Shown here piece after piece: positions 30,298 to 40,669 of a stretch of DNA of 64,000 nt. The translations under genes and the position numbers were made by a program. Source of the stretch: Clarkia xantiana subsp. parviflora (lineage: Eukaryota > Streptophyta > Magnoliopsida > Myrtales > Onagraceae); the NCBI GenBank assembly GCA_036873135.1, contig JAPTYO010000020.1:6626081-6690080 (forward strand), given 5' to 3'. Each line of letters starts with the position of its first letter. Within the stretch, counting starts at the first letter, position 1. Under the pieces are notes generated by a model. The model did no database searches. It saw only the letters and a program-made list of their open reading frames with translations, and was not told the DNA's origin.

Positions 30298-33200
30298 TTC
30301 ATTGATTGTTGTGTTGCAGGCCATTCTGGGCTAGTGCAGGAGGCAATGCCATTGTTGTTGAAGCAGATGCGTTTAAAGAGTCTGATGTTATTTACCAAGC
30401 CCTCAATTCCAGAGGCTGCCACCATGACATGCTCCAAACCTCTGAATTGGTATCTATTATTATAATGTTACTTTATTATTTAAATTTGGGATTAAACACT
30501 CTTTCAGTGTCATATGTTTAAATTTAGATTTTGGTGCTCTTTTTTTTAACAGATTTTTTGTGTCAAAACGTTTGCGTTTTATAGAGTTTTTGTGCATCCG
30601 TTAACTTGACCTAGTCCAAGACTAGGTATAATTGGGCACAACATATAACACCAAAAGACTCTTTAACCTTTAAATTTGTGTCATTCTATTACTTACGTTT
30701 GACAATGATACCATTTTAGTACAGTAATAAATGGAAAAGTGACATATTATATATTCTTGGTCATGTTCTTCATCAAGTTGACAATTTTTTACCCAAATGA
30801 ACATCTTGCAGAACCCAAATGCTAAAATGTTAAAAATTAAAAAAAAAATACTATCTAACTATCGGAGCTCTTTCAGACAGCGGCGATAAAGACCTGACGT
30901 TGTTTTAAAGAGCAGCGTCATCCGTCACCGTTATTGTTAACGACATACAATGACTCGCTGCTCTATCAAGTTTGTAAATGCCGTTAACAATAACGGCGAC
31001 AGATGTCGCCGCTCTTTGAGATAGCGGCAGATCTTTATCACCGCTGTTTGAAAGAGCTCCGATATTTTAGCATTTGGGTTCTGCAATATAGTTATTTTGG
31101 TAAAATATTCTCAAGTTGATGATGTTATTATTATTTTTATCATAAACCGGACCTGGAACAACCTAGAACAGTTCTTGTTTTAGTCGTAACTTAGAACATC
31201 GATGGATTCGATTTGGACCCATTACAGCCTGCTTTGTACTGAAGTATAAGAGTGTGCCGGTATCTTCATCCACAGATTCAAACTTATGGGATAGTTGGTT
31301 AATAAGCAATTTTTATCATTAGCGTGGTATCAGAGTGCACATGTTCTTGTCTAGTGATACCATTTTAAAAAGAAAAAATCTAACCTCCTATTAAAAATGG
31401 TGTAACCCATTCTATTTGACCCATAAATGTTCAAGGACGAGGCGGCCGGAAGGATATTAAAGTATAAGAGTGTGCCGATACTTTTACACACAAGTTCGGA
31501 CTTATAAAACAATTAGTTAAGGCGAACGTCTTATTATTAACCTTTTTTTCGTGCTAGGTGCATCAATCATCAACAGACGCAGCATCATCACTGCTAGTGA
31601 CAGCACTGAATGAAGGACGAGACATAATACTGGACGGAACCTTGTCATGGGTGCCCTTTGTGGAGCAAACAATTGAGATGGTTCGGAATGTCCACAATCG
31701 CCGTTATCGGATGGGTGTAGGATACAAGGTGGCACCTGACGGAACAATAACTGAGAATTACTGGGAACAAGTACCCGAAGAGGAAGACACTGAAGCAGAA
31801 CGAGCACAGAGAGCTAACAGAAAACCATACAGAATAGAACTGGCTGGTGTTGTTTGTGATGCTTACCTTGCTGTTGTTAGAGGCATCAGGTACGTATTTT
31901 TTTACAATATGTCTGACCGAAAGTGACTTTTGATACAAGATATTTTTTTTTTAACTTTTAATACCATATGTTTGAACTTTGTAGACTTTTGGTCTATATG
32001 TTAGTTGACCATTAGTTTTCAAGGTTAAGTGACACGTGCAAGTCACTTAATTTGCCCTATGATTTTGTTTAATTAGTTCCTCTAATACATCCCTACCTTT
32101 TTTTTTTTTTTTTTTTTTTATTGAATTTAGTCTCAAAGAATTCAAATTGAACCACTAGACTCCATGGACCAAGCACTGGGCTAGCCCAGAGCTGAGTCAT
32201 TTCATAGTCAGGGTCGCCAAACCCTAGGTGACCCTGACAGTGGTCGGGTCGGACCCAGCCATGCGCTAGCCTAAAGCCTATAAAATTCAAATATATAGTA
32301 CCAAAATATAAAAAAAAAAAAAAAAAAAAATTACATCAAAAGCCACATTCGATTGAACATTCCTAATATGTTTATTCTCTAATAAGTATATTGTCATGTA
32401 ATATATGCATGACCTTGTTGAATATGTATTTGGTTTAACATATGAATAAATGTGTATAGGAGGGCGGTTATAGTAGGAAGGGCAGTCAGAGTGAATTCAC
32501 AGCTGAGATCGCATAAGATGTTTGCAACTGCTTTTCCAACCTACTGTGCCCTCGTTGACAGTGTCCACCTCTATTGCACCAACGCCATCAATGGTGCCCC
32601 ACCTACGGTTAGTTAGTTTATCTCTTCATCTACAAAAATAAGTTTATATCACTAATATATATATATATATACACAAGCTCATATCCGATCCGAAAATCTA
32701 GGCTAATTTGGTTGTAAGCATCTTATTTATGTTTGTTGTTGCAATCAAGTAACTACTTTTTTTTTTTTTACTAAAGACAAAAAAAATATATCAGCAAAAA
32801 CAAGTTATTTACTAAGTTGCAAACATTATAAATAAAAGGGTTAATAACTAAAAAACTGTCCAAAGTTTACCCTATGTTAAAATTAGGTGTCTGAAGTTTG
32901 AAATGTTAAAATGGACTGTCTCAAGTTTCATTTTTGTTAAAATTTGGTGTCTTTGTGCGTCTTTTCATCTCCATTCAATCATCTTCATCAACCCACTCAT
33001 AATCAATCACTCTTTACTTTTCACAAAATCGTCAAATTTCACCTAAAAATTGAACATTAAAAAAAAAGTTTCTAGAAGAGTGGTGTAGAGCCATTTTCCA
33101 AGGATAATAGAGCGAGATTTACTTGCCCGGATGTGACCAACTTTTTAGGTGACGGTCCCGGCAAGATGACGAGAAGGGAGTGTGTATGAAAGCTTGAATT

Positions 33201-34133
33201 TGACATACGGTTTCGTCATAATTGACTTCTCTAAAGTAATCACACCGAGACACCAAATTTCAACAAAAATGAAACTTGGGACAGTCCATTTTAACATTTC
33301 AAACTTCAGACACCTAATTTTAACATAGGGTAAACCTTGGACAGTTTTTTAGTTATTAACCCTAAATAAAAATGGGACACCTAATACAAACATCTAAATG
33401 TTAGTGTAACAACAAAAAAATGTTAGGCACGACAAGTTGCTTTTGGTGCAATATTTTTTTTTTTTTTTGTATACTTTTAGTGAATCCATTAGTTTTGACC
33501 GTTAAGTAGTACGTGTCTTGTATGAGACCAGCCTTTTAATTTTTACTTTTATTTTCAGTTTAGTGCTCAAATTTGTTAGTCTAACTTTTTATTTTTATAG
33601 TTTAGTCCCTAAATATTTTTAACCGCACAACATGACTAAACTGACCTAGTCATGGTTTGCGGGTCGCCCATGGTTCAATTTGTTAAACCTTATCTTCACA
33701 AGTATGTGGAAGACTTGAATCCATAATAAGTAAAACTTTAGGAAAGTTAGTTGCAGAAACTGATAAGGGTGGTTTGGGTTTAAAATTTAATGATGAATAT
33801 GATAAATATGAGTGAGTTTAGTAATAATAATTACTTTTTGGTTGTTGATAATGATAATGATATACACAGTTGATAGCGTGGAAAGAAGGAAAGGAGAATA
33901 AACTGCTGGTTGAACCAGAGGACATCAAGTGTTTGAGCACAGTTAGTAATTTGAATGCAGATGCTGATGATATTTACCAACTTTACCCTGGGAATACCCC
34001 CATATATGAGCCCGGTTCGGTCTGGAAAGATGTTGTTTTGTCTCCTTCAAGGCCTGAAATCCAGCACCAGCTCAAAGCTGCCATCCTCAAAATTGAAGCT
34101 CAACTAATCAACACCTCATCATCATCAAATTAA
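24047..34133 (+). CDS. NADKc: P-loop kinase-like protein with zeta-toxin-type fold, calmodulin-dependent NAD kinase (NADKc) family, 8 exons, 493 aa
   Basis: Eight exons join in frame: 24047-24155, 25031-25254, 25370-25431, 30021-30233, 30320-30449, 31558-31889, 32460-32607 and 33870-34133. All introns are GT-AG and the total is 1482 bp. A Walker A loop GGGMGAGKST lies at about residues 186-195, within the ATP-binding region of a zeta-toxin-like kinase fold. Just before it, KQRFEKVTKNLKLTGVFSTL is a basic amphipathic stretch that could bind calmodulin. Downstream motifs include GRDIILDGTLSW and RRYRMGVGYKV. In Arabidopsis the related At1g04280 (NADKc) phosphorylates NAD in a calcium/calmodulin-dependent way; assignment here is by remembered resemblance, and a paralogous P-loop subfamily is possible. 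Intron 3 (4589 bp) and introns 1, 5 and 7 are enlarged by transposons, yet all splice sites and the frame look intact. Confidence 0.82.
24402..24862. mobile_element. MULE-type MITE in intron 1 (461 bp)
   Basis: Ends (A)GGTTAATAACC ... GGTCATTAACCC are inverted, and similarity continues inward (ACTTTGAT facing ATCAAAGT). Flanking 9-mers TAAATAATA at 24393-24401 and 24863-24871 are identical, the length typical of Mutator-type insertion. Confidence 0.85.
27205..27310. repeat. 54-bp tandem duplication
   Basis: GTAAATGCATAT ... AAGAACAGAGAGAAT occurs twice, starting at 27205 and 27259, with a 2-3 base difference. Confidence 0.8.
28505..28737. mobile_element. Truncated hAT-like MITE
   Basis: Rich in GAGTCGAG and GAGCTCG words. 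It ends CTCGTTTACAGCTCTA, matching the right end of the neighbouring complete element. No left end is seen. Confidence 0.5.
28790..29295. mobile_element. hAT-type MITE (506 bp)
   Basis: Inverted ends TAGGGGGTGTAAACGAG and CGTTTACAGCCCTA, with an interior rich in GAGTCGAG and GAGCTCGA. Flanks GCGTTAAG (28782-28789) and GCGTTAGG (29296-29303) form an 8-bp target duplication with one mismatch, the hAT size. Confidence 0.8.
30262..30293. repeat. (TA)n microsatellite in intron 4
   Basis: About 16 TA units fill a third of the 86-bp intron between exons 4 and 5. Confidence 0.9.
30488..30668. mobile_element. Small MULE-type MITE in intron 5 (181 bp)
   Basis: Begins GGGATTAAACACTCTTTCAG and ends AGACTCTTTAACC. 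Flanking 9-mers TTTAAATTT (30479-30487 and 30669-30677) are identical. The inverted repeats are weakly matched, and the palindromic AT-rich 9-mer lowers its weight as evidence. Confidence 0.55.
30770..31121. mobile_element. Long foldback (hairpin) MITE in intron 5, about 350 bp
   Basis: The two halves are near-complete inverse copies. TTGCAGAACCCAAATGCTAAAAT at 30806-30828 pairs with its inverse at 31063-31085, and the stem extends inward through GGAGCTCTTTC and TAACAATAACGG words. GC-rich words like GCGGCGA facing TCGCCGC recall CACTA-type plant elements, but no CACTA tip is seen. Target duplication not resolved. Confidence 0.7.
31229..31545. mobile_element. TRIM-like remnant: two short direct repeats with a methionine-tRNA primer site
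   Basis: GTATAAGAGTGTGCCG followed by similar sequence occurs near 31247 and 31463. After the first copy comes GTGGTATCAGAGTGCA (31324), which matches the initiator methionine tRNA primer site usual in small LTR elements. About 215 bp of non-coding DNA separates the copies. Exact ends are uncertain. Confidence 0.4.
31922..32350. mobile_element. Probable MITE filling intron 6
   Basis: GTGACTTTTGATAC ... TTTTTTTTTT ... ATACCATATGTTTGAA on the left faces an inverse counterpart near 32290-32350 (TTCAAATATATAGTACC, then ATCAAAAGCCAC). A central palindrome surrounds AGCACTGGGCTAGCCCAG. I found no convincing target duplication. Confidence 0.4.
32838..33362. mobile_element. MULE-type MITE in intron 7 (525 bp)
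   Basis: About 120-bp inverted ends begin GGGTTAATAACTAAAAAACT and are nearly identical. Flanking 9-mers TAAATAAAA at 32829-32837 and 33363-33371 are identical. The interior is non-coding. Confidence 0.9.
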
Positions 34134-34429
34134 TTACCCAACTAATTTGTGCATCTTTTTTAAACCTTGTGCGTGAACAAAAAAAATATTCTTCATCAAC
34201 TTATTATATACCATTCTCCGTATTGTATTCATTATCTAAAAACCGCATCTTTGAAAATTCTATGATTATGAGCGAGTTTTTGTATGCACACGTACCTAAG
34301 TATCTGAATTTTGAGCAGACGCATAGCAATAGTTACAGTTAACTCGTAAGTTAATGTTTTGCTTACAAGGGTATTTTGAGGCTTCATTCATATCCTTATA
34401 TTGCCTTTTATTTTCTTTTGGGTTAATGT
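34134..34429. other. 3' flank of the NADKc-like gene
   Basis: About 300 AT-rich bases containing the presumed 3' untranslated region. No coding frame; no distinct polyadenylation signal stands out. Confidence 0.4.
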
Positions 34430-34963
34430 TTTTTTTTATGTCATATATTTCACAGTTAGAATTTTGGTGTTATATGTTTTTTTTTAGATTTTTGGTGTCA
34501 TACATTTGCGTTTTGTAAATTTTGGTAAATCTGTTAGTCAACTGTTAAGTTTGACCGTTAAATGACTTAATTTTGTTCAAATTAGTACTCAATTAATATC
34601 TTTGACTTTTGATTTTAACAATGGTCCCTAAAGATTCCAAACCGAACCTAGCACGAAATTGACCGAGCTAGGATCCCTAGACCTGGGCACTCTAGTCAGG
34701 ATCAGACCCAGCCATGGGTCGAACCCTAGCTCGGTCAATTTCGACATAGGTCCAGTTTGAAATCTTTGAGACTAAATTGTAAAAATTAAAAGTTTGAGAT
34801 GTTAATAAAGAGACTACATTGAACAAAATTAAAGTATTGAACGGTCAAACTTAAGGGATGCGCCAAAAGTTTATAAAACGTAAAAGTATAGCAAAATACT
34901 AAAAAAAACATATAGCACCAAAACTAACTTTAATCAAACACGACACACAATTTTTTTTAAGCA
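34430..34963. mobile_element. MULE-type MITE (534 bp)
   Basis: Starts GGGTTAATG. The inner halves are inverse copies (GGTCAAACTTAA facing TTAAGTTTGACC) around a central palindrome near 34650-34750. Flanking 9-mers TTTTCTTTT at 34421-34429 and 34964-34972 are identical. Confidence 0.75.
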
Positions 34964-34983
34964 TTTTCTTTTAGTACCCGAAA

Positions 34984-34998
34984 TTGTTAATGTTAAAG
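34984..34998. repeat. 15-bp target site duplication, left copy (retroposon)
   Basis: TTGTTAATGTTAAAG here is identical to 55793-55807, 20.8 kb away. Confidence 0.85.
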
Positions 34999-35025
34999 TT
35001 ACTTATTTGGAATGGAGCCAAATAG

Positions 35026-35661
35026 ATGACACTATTTGGATGCTCTCAACTGGAAGCATCCTCGACGGAAGTCACTGCATCGGCATACTTAGTTAGGGTC
35101 AATTGCGGAGCACCATCTCCGGCCAAAGCCAAGCCTACGCCTAAGCCCGAAGCTTTCCCACCAAAGATGACCTTGCTTTACGTCGCCTTCACCTCGTCTT
35201 CCGCCGTCGTCGCCTCAAACCGAGGAACCTGCTACTCCCTCTTCCTCCGCACCGCCCCAACATCGACACAACCACCGCCCCCGAGCCTGCACAAGAACCC
35301 CCCGATACCCCCTCAACCACCACCACAATCAACGCAACCGCCCTCACTTACCCCCAGTAGGGCCTTTCCACCCACCCCACGAACATTCACGCCCCCTAAG
35401 CCTAAGCCTAAGCAAAAGCCAGAAGCCCCACCACAACGGATGACCTTGTTCAACCTCGTCTTCATCCCACTCTCCACCTCGCCAAATCGCGGAGTCCACC
35501 TCACCCTCACCCCCCCCACCACACGTCTTCCCCTTCACCATCACCATCACCATCACCACCACCACCGAGCCCGCATAAAGACCCCTCACCACCTCCACAC
35601 GCACCAACGCGCCTCCACTTGCCCACACGCGCCCTCTGCAGAGGCGCGTGCATACGGTTAG
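35026..35661 (+). other. Proline/histidine-rich frame, probably not a gene
   Basis: A 211-codon open frame, with two copies of a degenerate block (PEAFPPKMTLLYVAF and PEAPPQRMTLFNLVF) and a CACCAT microsatellite giving a His run. It is cut at 35656 by LTR element A and its last codons are LTR sequence. If the retroposon was coding, this is a remnant. Composition alone can explain the lack of stops, because C-rich DNA has few. Confidence 0.3.
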
Positions 35662-36452
35662 GTTCTAAACCTTCGGTCAACGGGTTGTCGGTCTAAGGCT
35701 TATTCCTCACTGGTGAACTGACGGATTTAGAACTCTCGGGGCTAGTCGCTCTGATGCTTGTCCTTCTGTCCTCCTCCTTCTCTTCTCCACGCTACCCTGC
35801 AACAGGGGCAATATCAAGCATGGAGGGGGGGGGGGGGGGTGGTGCTTGATGAACCCTCTCCGATGCTTAAGTGAGAACGTCGCTTTTAGAGAGTTAAAGC
35901 TAGAGAGAAGTCAGAGCTAAATTGCACGCTTAGCCAAGATGATCAAATGAATGGTAGAAATGTTGTACTTATAGGCAACGGTGTCATTAAGGTGTCTTAA
36001 TGACATCGTTAACCTTTAAACACAATTAATTAGTCCTTGATCACATAATTAAAACCTTAAAGCATGGAGAGGTTGGCGGAAATAATCTAAGTGCGGGAGT
36101 CGGGAAACGGTGCCAGGGCCCTTGGGGGCGGGGAGAAAATCCGACCCCCAAGGGTAGGGGTTGGGTGTGGCCACCCAACCCCTCCCTAGGGGAGATGGGT
36201 TGGCCGACCCTATGTCCCCTAGGGGAGATCGGGTTGGCCGACCCTATCTCCCCTAGGGGAGGTCGGGTATGGCCACCCGACCTCACCTAGGTGAGTTCGT
36301 CGCGCAGCCCGGACGAGTATTTTCGTCTCGTCCGGACCGTGGGCGTTTCGGGGGGGTGTTTGTGTCGAAGTTTCGATTTATAATCGTTAACGGGGTGATC
36401 AAAACAAAACGATTCGGAAGTCAACGGGTTCAAATTGGGCGTATATCCATCA
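35656..36452 (-). repeat. 3' LTR of element A (797 bp)
   Basis: On - it starts TGATGGATATACGCCC and ends at GTTAACC (the last base altered from the A expected for a CA end). It contains a 15-base G run (35825-35839 on +) and one more copy of a 34-bp palindromic unit than its partner. Confidence 0.92.
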
Positions 36453-36466
36453 CATGCCCCCGAGTC
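36453..36466 (-). other. Polypurine tract of element A
   Basis: GACTCGGGGGCATG on - directly precedes the TG of the 3' LTR. Confidence 0.7.
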
Positions 36467-37766
36467 AACCAATGGCCTGACCCTTGATTGACTCTATTTT
36501 AGGATGGTATGACACGCGCAATTTGAATCCGGGATTTTACCTTTTGTCGGAATCTTTACTTACCCATGGGTGTGTGTCTCTGACTCTGCCCCCTGTCTTA
36601 TAAGATAGAGGAATTGCAAATGTCAAAATAGCACGGACACGTGTCCAAGCACGTGTCCGTCTGAGATGGAAATAATAAATCCAATACCGTCACGAGCTTA
36701 TACTCGGAAAATATACGCATATGTGGGGAAAAATTTCGATTTTGGTCAGATAATTTTTTCTAAGTATAGGATATTAAAAAACATGCCTATAGGATATTAA
36801 CTTGGGTGGAAATATGCCTAACCATAGTCTAAGGGAGGTAAAGATGATAGTTTCCCTTTAACCCTTAGATCTCTTCTAATTTTAAATGGAGGGTTGTGAT
36901 TATGTCACTTTTAAAAAACCCTACACATTTTCAAATATATAGAGGAGTAAAGAAATTACCTCACTTAGCCACCATTGTCATCTTTTCCTTTTTTCCTCAC
37001 ACTTGGAGGCCAAGGGAGGAATTTTTGCACACCAAGGGAGGGGGGCCGGCCGAAATTCCAGCAAGGGCCAGAATTCCGGCCAGCAGCTCGAGCACGGAGG
37101 GACCAGCGGCACGGGGCGGAGGCACGGGGAGGCAGCGGCGGCGGGACGACCGCTGGTCGGGACAGCGACCCAGCTCGTGGCGGCGCGGAGGGCGGCCAAG
37201 ACGGAGACTGCAGCTCGTGACAGTGAGGGCTCCTGCGACTCCGGCGAACGACCACGACGGCGGGGCAGGCGGGACCAGGCATAGCTCAGCTCCGGCGACG
37301 GCGTGACCAGATTTCCGGCGACCTCGAAATTTGAACCCCGGCCCCGTTTACCAAATCGGGTCGGTTTTCCGAAGGTCCAATCTTTTTCCTTTCGTTTACC
37401 ATATGAAATGTCAATACTTGAATTGCTAATTTTTTATTTCCGATGTTTGATCGAACATGTAATTGTCGTAGATAGCCGTTGATTCGGTAAATATTTCGAA
37501 TCGTTTGAACCTTTCCCGCTTGAATTTGATGTCGTGATGTCATTTGCATGTTGATTTTCATTGAGGGGCATAACCGTAATTTGCTCGAAAATCGGTTTTT
37601 GATCCGAGCCGAATTGCCCGATTTTTTCGTTGTAGTGTCCTTAGCATGTGTTCGTTACCTTTGTTGGGTGCCCTTGAATTTTTGGTTGTTGCTTGTTGGG
37701 TGCCGGGGTATGTCCGGATTTTTCGGAGATCTTCTCATCCTAACACCCGTCATGCTATGACAGGTA
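36467..37766. other. Element A, region upstream of the antisense gene
   Basis: No gene is supported. 36467-36890 is shared with element B (43249 on, and 44028 on). 37010-37320 is GC-rich with open frames in all phases, and probably belongs to the leader of the antisense transcript. 37320-37766 is ordinary untranslated-looking DNA. Confidence 0.45.
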
Positions 37767-40254
37767 TTGTACTCGTGGTGGTGCCCCCGTACACAAACTT
37801 GGCAGAGGCGCTATATCCTTCGAATGATGAGTAAGTTTTTCTTTCCCTCTGTTCGTCGCGTTATTTTCTTTCCTGGCATTAGTTCAGAGTCGGATTCTGA
37901 GTCGGATACTGAGCCAGGGTATTGGTCGGAGCCTGATTCAAGCTTGGAATTTCTCACTGCCTTTGATTTAGGTATCGCTGCTTTGTCGGAGAACTGTTTG
38001 ACTAGGTCCGACTATAATGAGCATGTCACCTTAGGCGACATTTGTCCTTTAGACGAGCCTTTGTACCCCTTCCTCCCTTCTTTGGGAAACACTCGCCAGA
38101 CAGTGACAGAGCCTCCCAGGGGGAAGGTTGTTGTCTATCCTTCCCAGATTCGGTTTGGGTTACGCCTGCCTTATTGCGATGAGCTCATAGAATTGAGTAG
38201 ATTCTTTAGGATCTCCCCTGTGAACCTTGCCCCCAGTGCTATTCGCGTCTGGGTGGGTTTCCGGGTGCTATGTCAGTGGTACTTCTGGAAGTATTCCTTG
38301 GTCTTGTTCCGGTGCTTCTTCCGATTTCAGTATCAGAAGAAGGTAGGCTTCGCGAGTTTCGTGACTCGCTATCCTTCCCTCAAAGATTCCCGATTTGCTG
38401 ATTTTGGGTTGAGCGGGGTTGAGTGGAATACTTCTCTTCGTTTCGTGGTTCAGAGCGATAATTCGGCGAGTCATTGTGCCAAACACTACTTCTTTATCAC
38501 GGATCGATACGTTACCTGGTCGGTTCTGAATGAGGACCGATCGGACGGCTGGCCTACTTTTGGGGAGTTCTCTTCTGTGGACTTGGAGACCATGAAGGCT
38601 ATCTACGAGAGCCACAAGACCCAGTCTTACTGCCATGTGTCCTTGGTGACCGAGACAGACCTCTATGAGGCAGGGATTAGTTTGACTCCTCTCTCCGGGG
38701 ATTCAGTATGCTACTTAGTCTTCTCATCTATATTTATTTTCTGTTTTTCCCTTGTAGGTTGGTTTCACGGGAAAACGTATAACGTGCAGGCAGCGCCGGT
38801 TGATTTGAGCAAGAGGAGGGCTCCCTCGAGCTCTACTCCGAAGAAGTCCCCTATTCCTGGGAAGACTGCTAGGGCCTCTGGTATATTTCTTTCTTTCTCC
38901 TCTTATTGTATACTTGTGTTTTTTCTCATGTTGCTTTCCTTGTGTTGTTAGGGCACTCTCCCTTGGTGACCGAGAGAGTCGTCTCTGTGGGCAAGGGCTC
39001 TGGACCTTCTAAGTCCAAGTCACGGAGGTCCGACTATGAGGCCGGGGCCTCGGCTTTCAAGAAGAAGAAGGCCGCAGATCCTCATCCCCCTGGTGTTCGT
39101 CCCCCGACCCTGTCTCGCGACAAAGAGATAGTGGTCGAAGAGGCGCCTTCCCGGCTGATAAAGGGAAGCGGCCTGCTGGCGATGGTGGGGTGGTCACTGA
39201 TTCTCCATCTCCTGCCCCCAGCCGAGGGCACGGTCTTCAGGTTCGTTTTATCTCTATGTCATTGATGCTTTTATGCTTGTATTTTTCTTTACTTTGCTTT
39301 CTTTGCATAGGTGGGCCTCCGGCTTTGAGTCGAAAGGTTTTGCGCGCCTTACTGACGAGGATATTATGGGAGCTGAGTGGACTCCATTTGCTGGATTGAA
39401 TGAGTTCCACTTTGACAGCGGTTCCTCCTTGCGCACCCCGGAGGTTGGCATTCAGGTACTTCGCGGTGCCATCGCTCCTGGTGATCGTGTTTCTCAGCCT
39501 AAGTCCCCCAAGGAGACCCGGCGCTTCATCCAGGGGGTGTTATCCCGCTATGTTCCTGTGAGTGTTGTTTCTCTTCATTTTCTACTTTCATGTGATTGCT
39601 TGCTAAGTCAATTACTCCTTGTTGATTTTTCAGGGTATGTCCGACATGGTGAATATGTCGTCTCTTGCGCTTGAGCTGTCAGATGAGAAGAAGGCCCTTA
39701 AGGATAACCAGGTATCCTTGAAGGCGGAGCTTGCCACTACCGCTGAGAAGGCTCGCCTGTCTGACTTGCAGATGCAGGAGCTTAGGGACCAGGCAGCTCT
39801 ACTTGAGACTACCGTGGGTAGTTTGCGCCGTGAGACTGATGTTGCATCGTCACTCCATGCTGAGGAGTTGACAAAGCTTGAGGCGAGGTGCCGGGCGGAG
39901 GAGAGAGCTGTTGCAGTAGCTGAGTACAAAGCTTCCCCTGCCTTTACTGCTGATTACAGCGTTCGGTTGAACCAGGAGATGAACCAATTCGGGGAGTACC
40001 TTGTCGATCATATCTTCCGTATTGATTCCCAGTTTCCCGTCAATGATCTGGGTGACTTTGGACCATATGCTGCTGGTTATATGGCCGTTATGAGGGGTCA
40101 AGTTGCCGTTGCTGACGAGCCTGCCCCTGCACAGGTGGATGCTATACCCGTGGATGTTGATAGTTCTGGCTCTTCCTCATCTTCTTCGAGCTCTATTGGT
40201 GGTTCTTCCTCAGAGGGTCAGGACCGTGAGGACTCTCCAGCAGGCTCTGATTGA
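37767..40254 (+). CDS. Antisense intron-containing gene of element A (Transposase_28-like plus coiled coil)
   Basis: Three GT-AG introns are well supported by frame: exon ...-38880, then 38952-39240, 39311-39557 and 39634-40254 (stop). A further short intron near 38706-38757 and the start of the protein are unresolved. The first part encodes the same domain as the antisense gene of element 1 (IRFGLRLPYCDELIELSRFF, then WYFWKYSLVLFR). The middle is basic and low-complexity (KSKSRRSDYEAG, then VVEEAPSRL). The last exon is a coiled coil (KKALKDNQVSLKAELATTAE) followed by a Ser/Asp/Glu tail. Order of parts, orientation against gag-pol and position before the 3' LTR match element 1, although sequence identity looks low. 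Element B keeps a fragment of the same middle exon. Antisense extra frames are known in Tat elements; no biochemical role is known to me. Confidence 0.7.
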
Positions 40255-40669
40255 TGTGTTGATATCTCTTTATCCTTGTACATATGACTTTTCCTTTCCT
40301 CCCCTTTGATGGGTTGAGTGTTTCTTCCCTTGATGGGTCGAGTTCATTTTGGGATTGCTATACTTGGGATGTTTTGTTGCTTTCCTTCTTTGCATGGTTA
40401 TGTTGGCGGTGTGTGGAACACCTGCCTTTGGTTGTGGTACTTCATATGATTCTGTATATATTCCTTTGATCATGGACTCTTCTTTTCCTTGTGCTTTCCT
40501 TTGCTTATCTTTCCTTTGTGTTTTCCTTCACATCATACCTGTTATCTCATCAAGAAAAAACATTATGTGTTCTTCATACAACTTTGCTTTGCAATTATTT
40601 TATCATGGAATCCTTCTTAGTATGGTGCAATGATCTCTTTTGATACCCTTTAAATGGTAAATATGGTAC
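40255..40669. other. Element A, 3' flank of the antisense gene
   Basis: T-rich untranslated-looking DNA. 40500-40680 is closely similar to element B at 46790-46990 (both contain ATCAAGAAAAAACATTATG), so this stretch is part of the conserved family structure. Confidence 0.5.

Noticed and set aside
24047..34133. Bacterial-type zeta toxin or horizontal transfer
   Set aside because: The fold is shared, but the gene has eight plant-type exons and matches a plant family of P-loop kinases. No antitoxin or bacterial context exists.
35026..35661. Proline-rich extensin-like gene
   Set aside because: No signal peptide or SPPPP-type motif, a microsatellite-derived His run, cut by an LTR, and flanked by a retroposon duplication.
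36965..37306. Several overlapping frames on both strands
   Set aside because: GC-rich low-complexity DNA upstream of the antisense gene of element A; open in most frames by composition.
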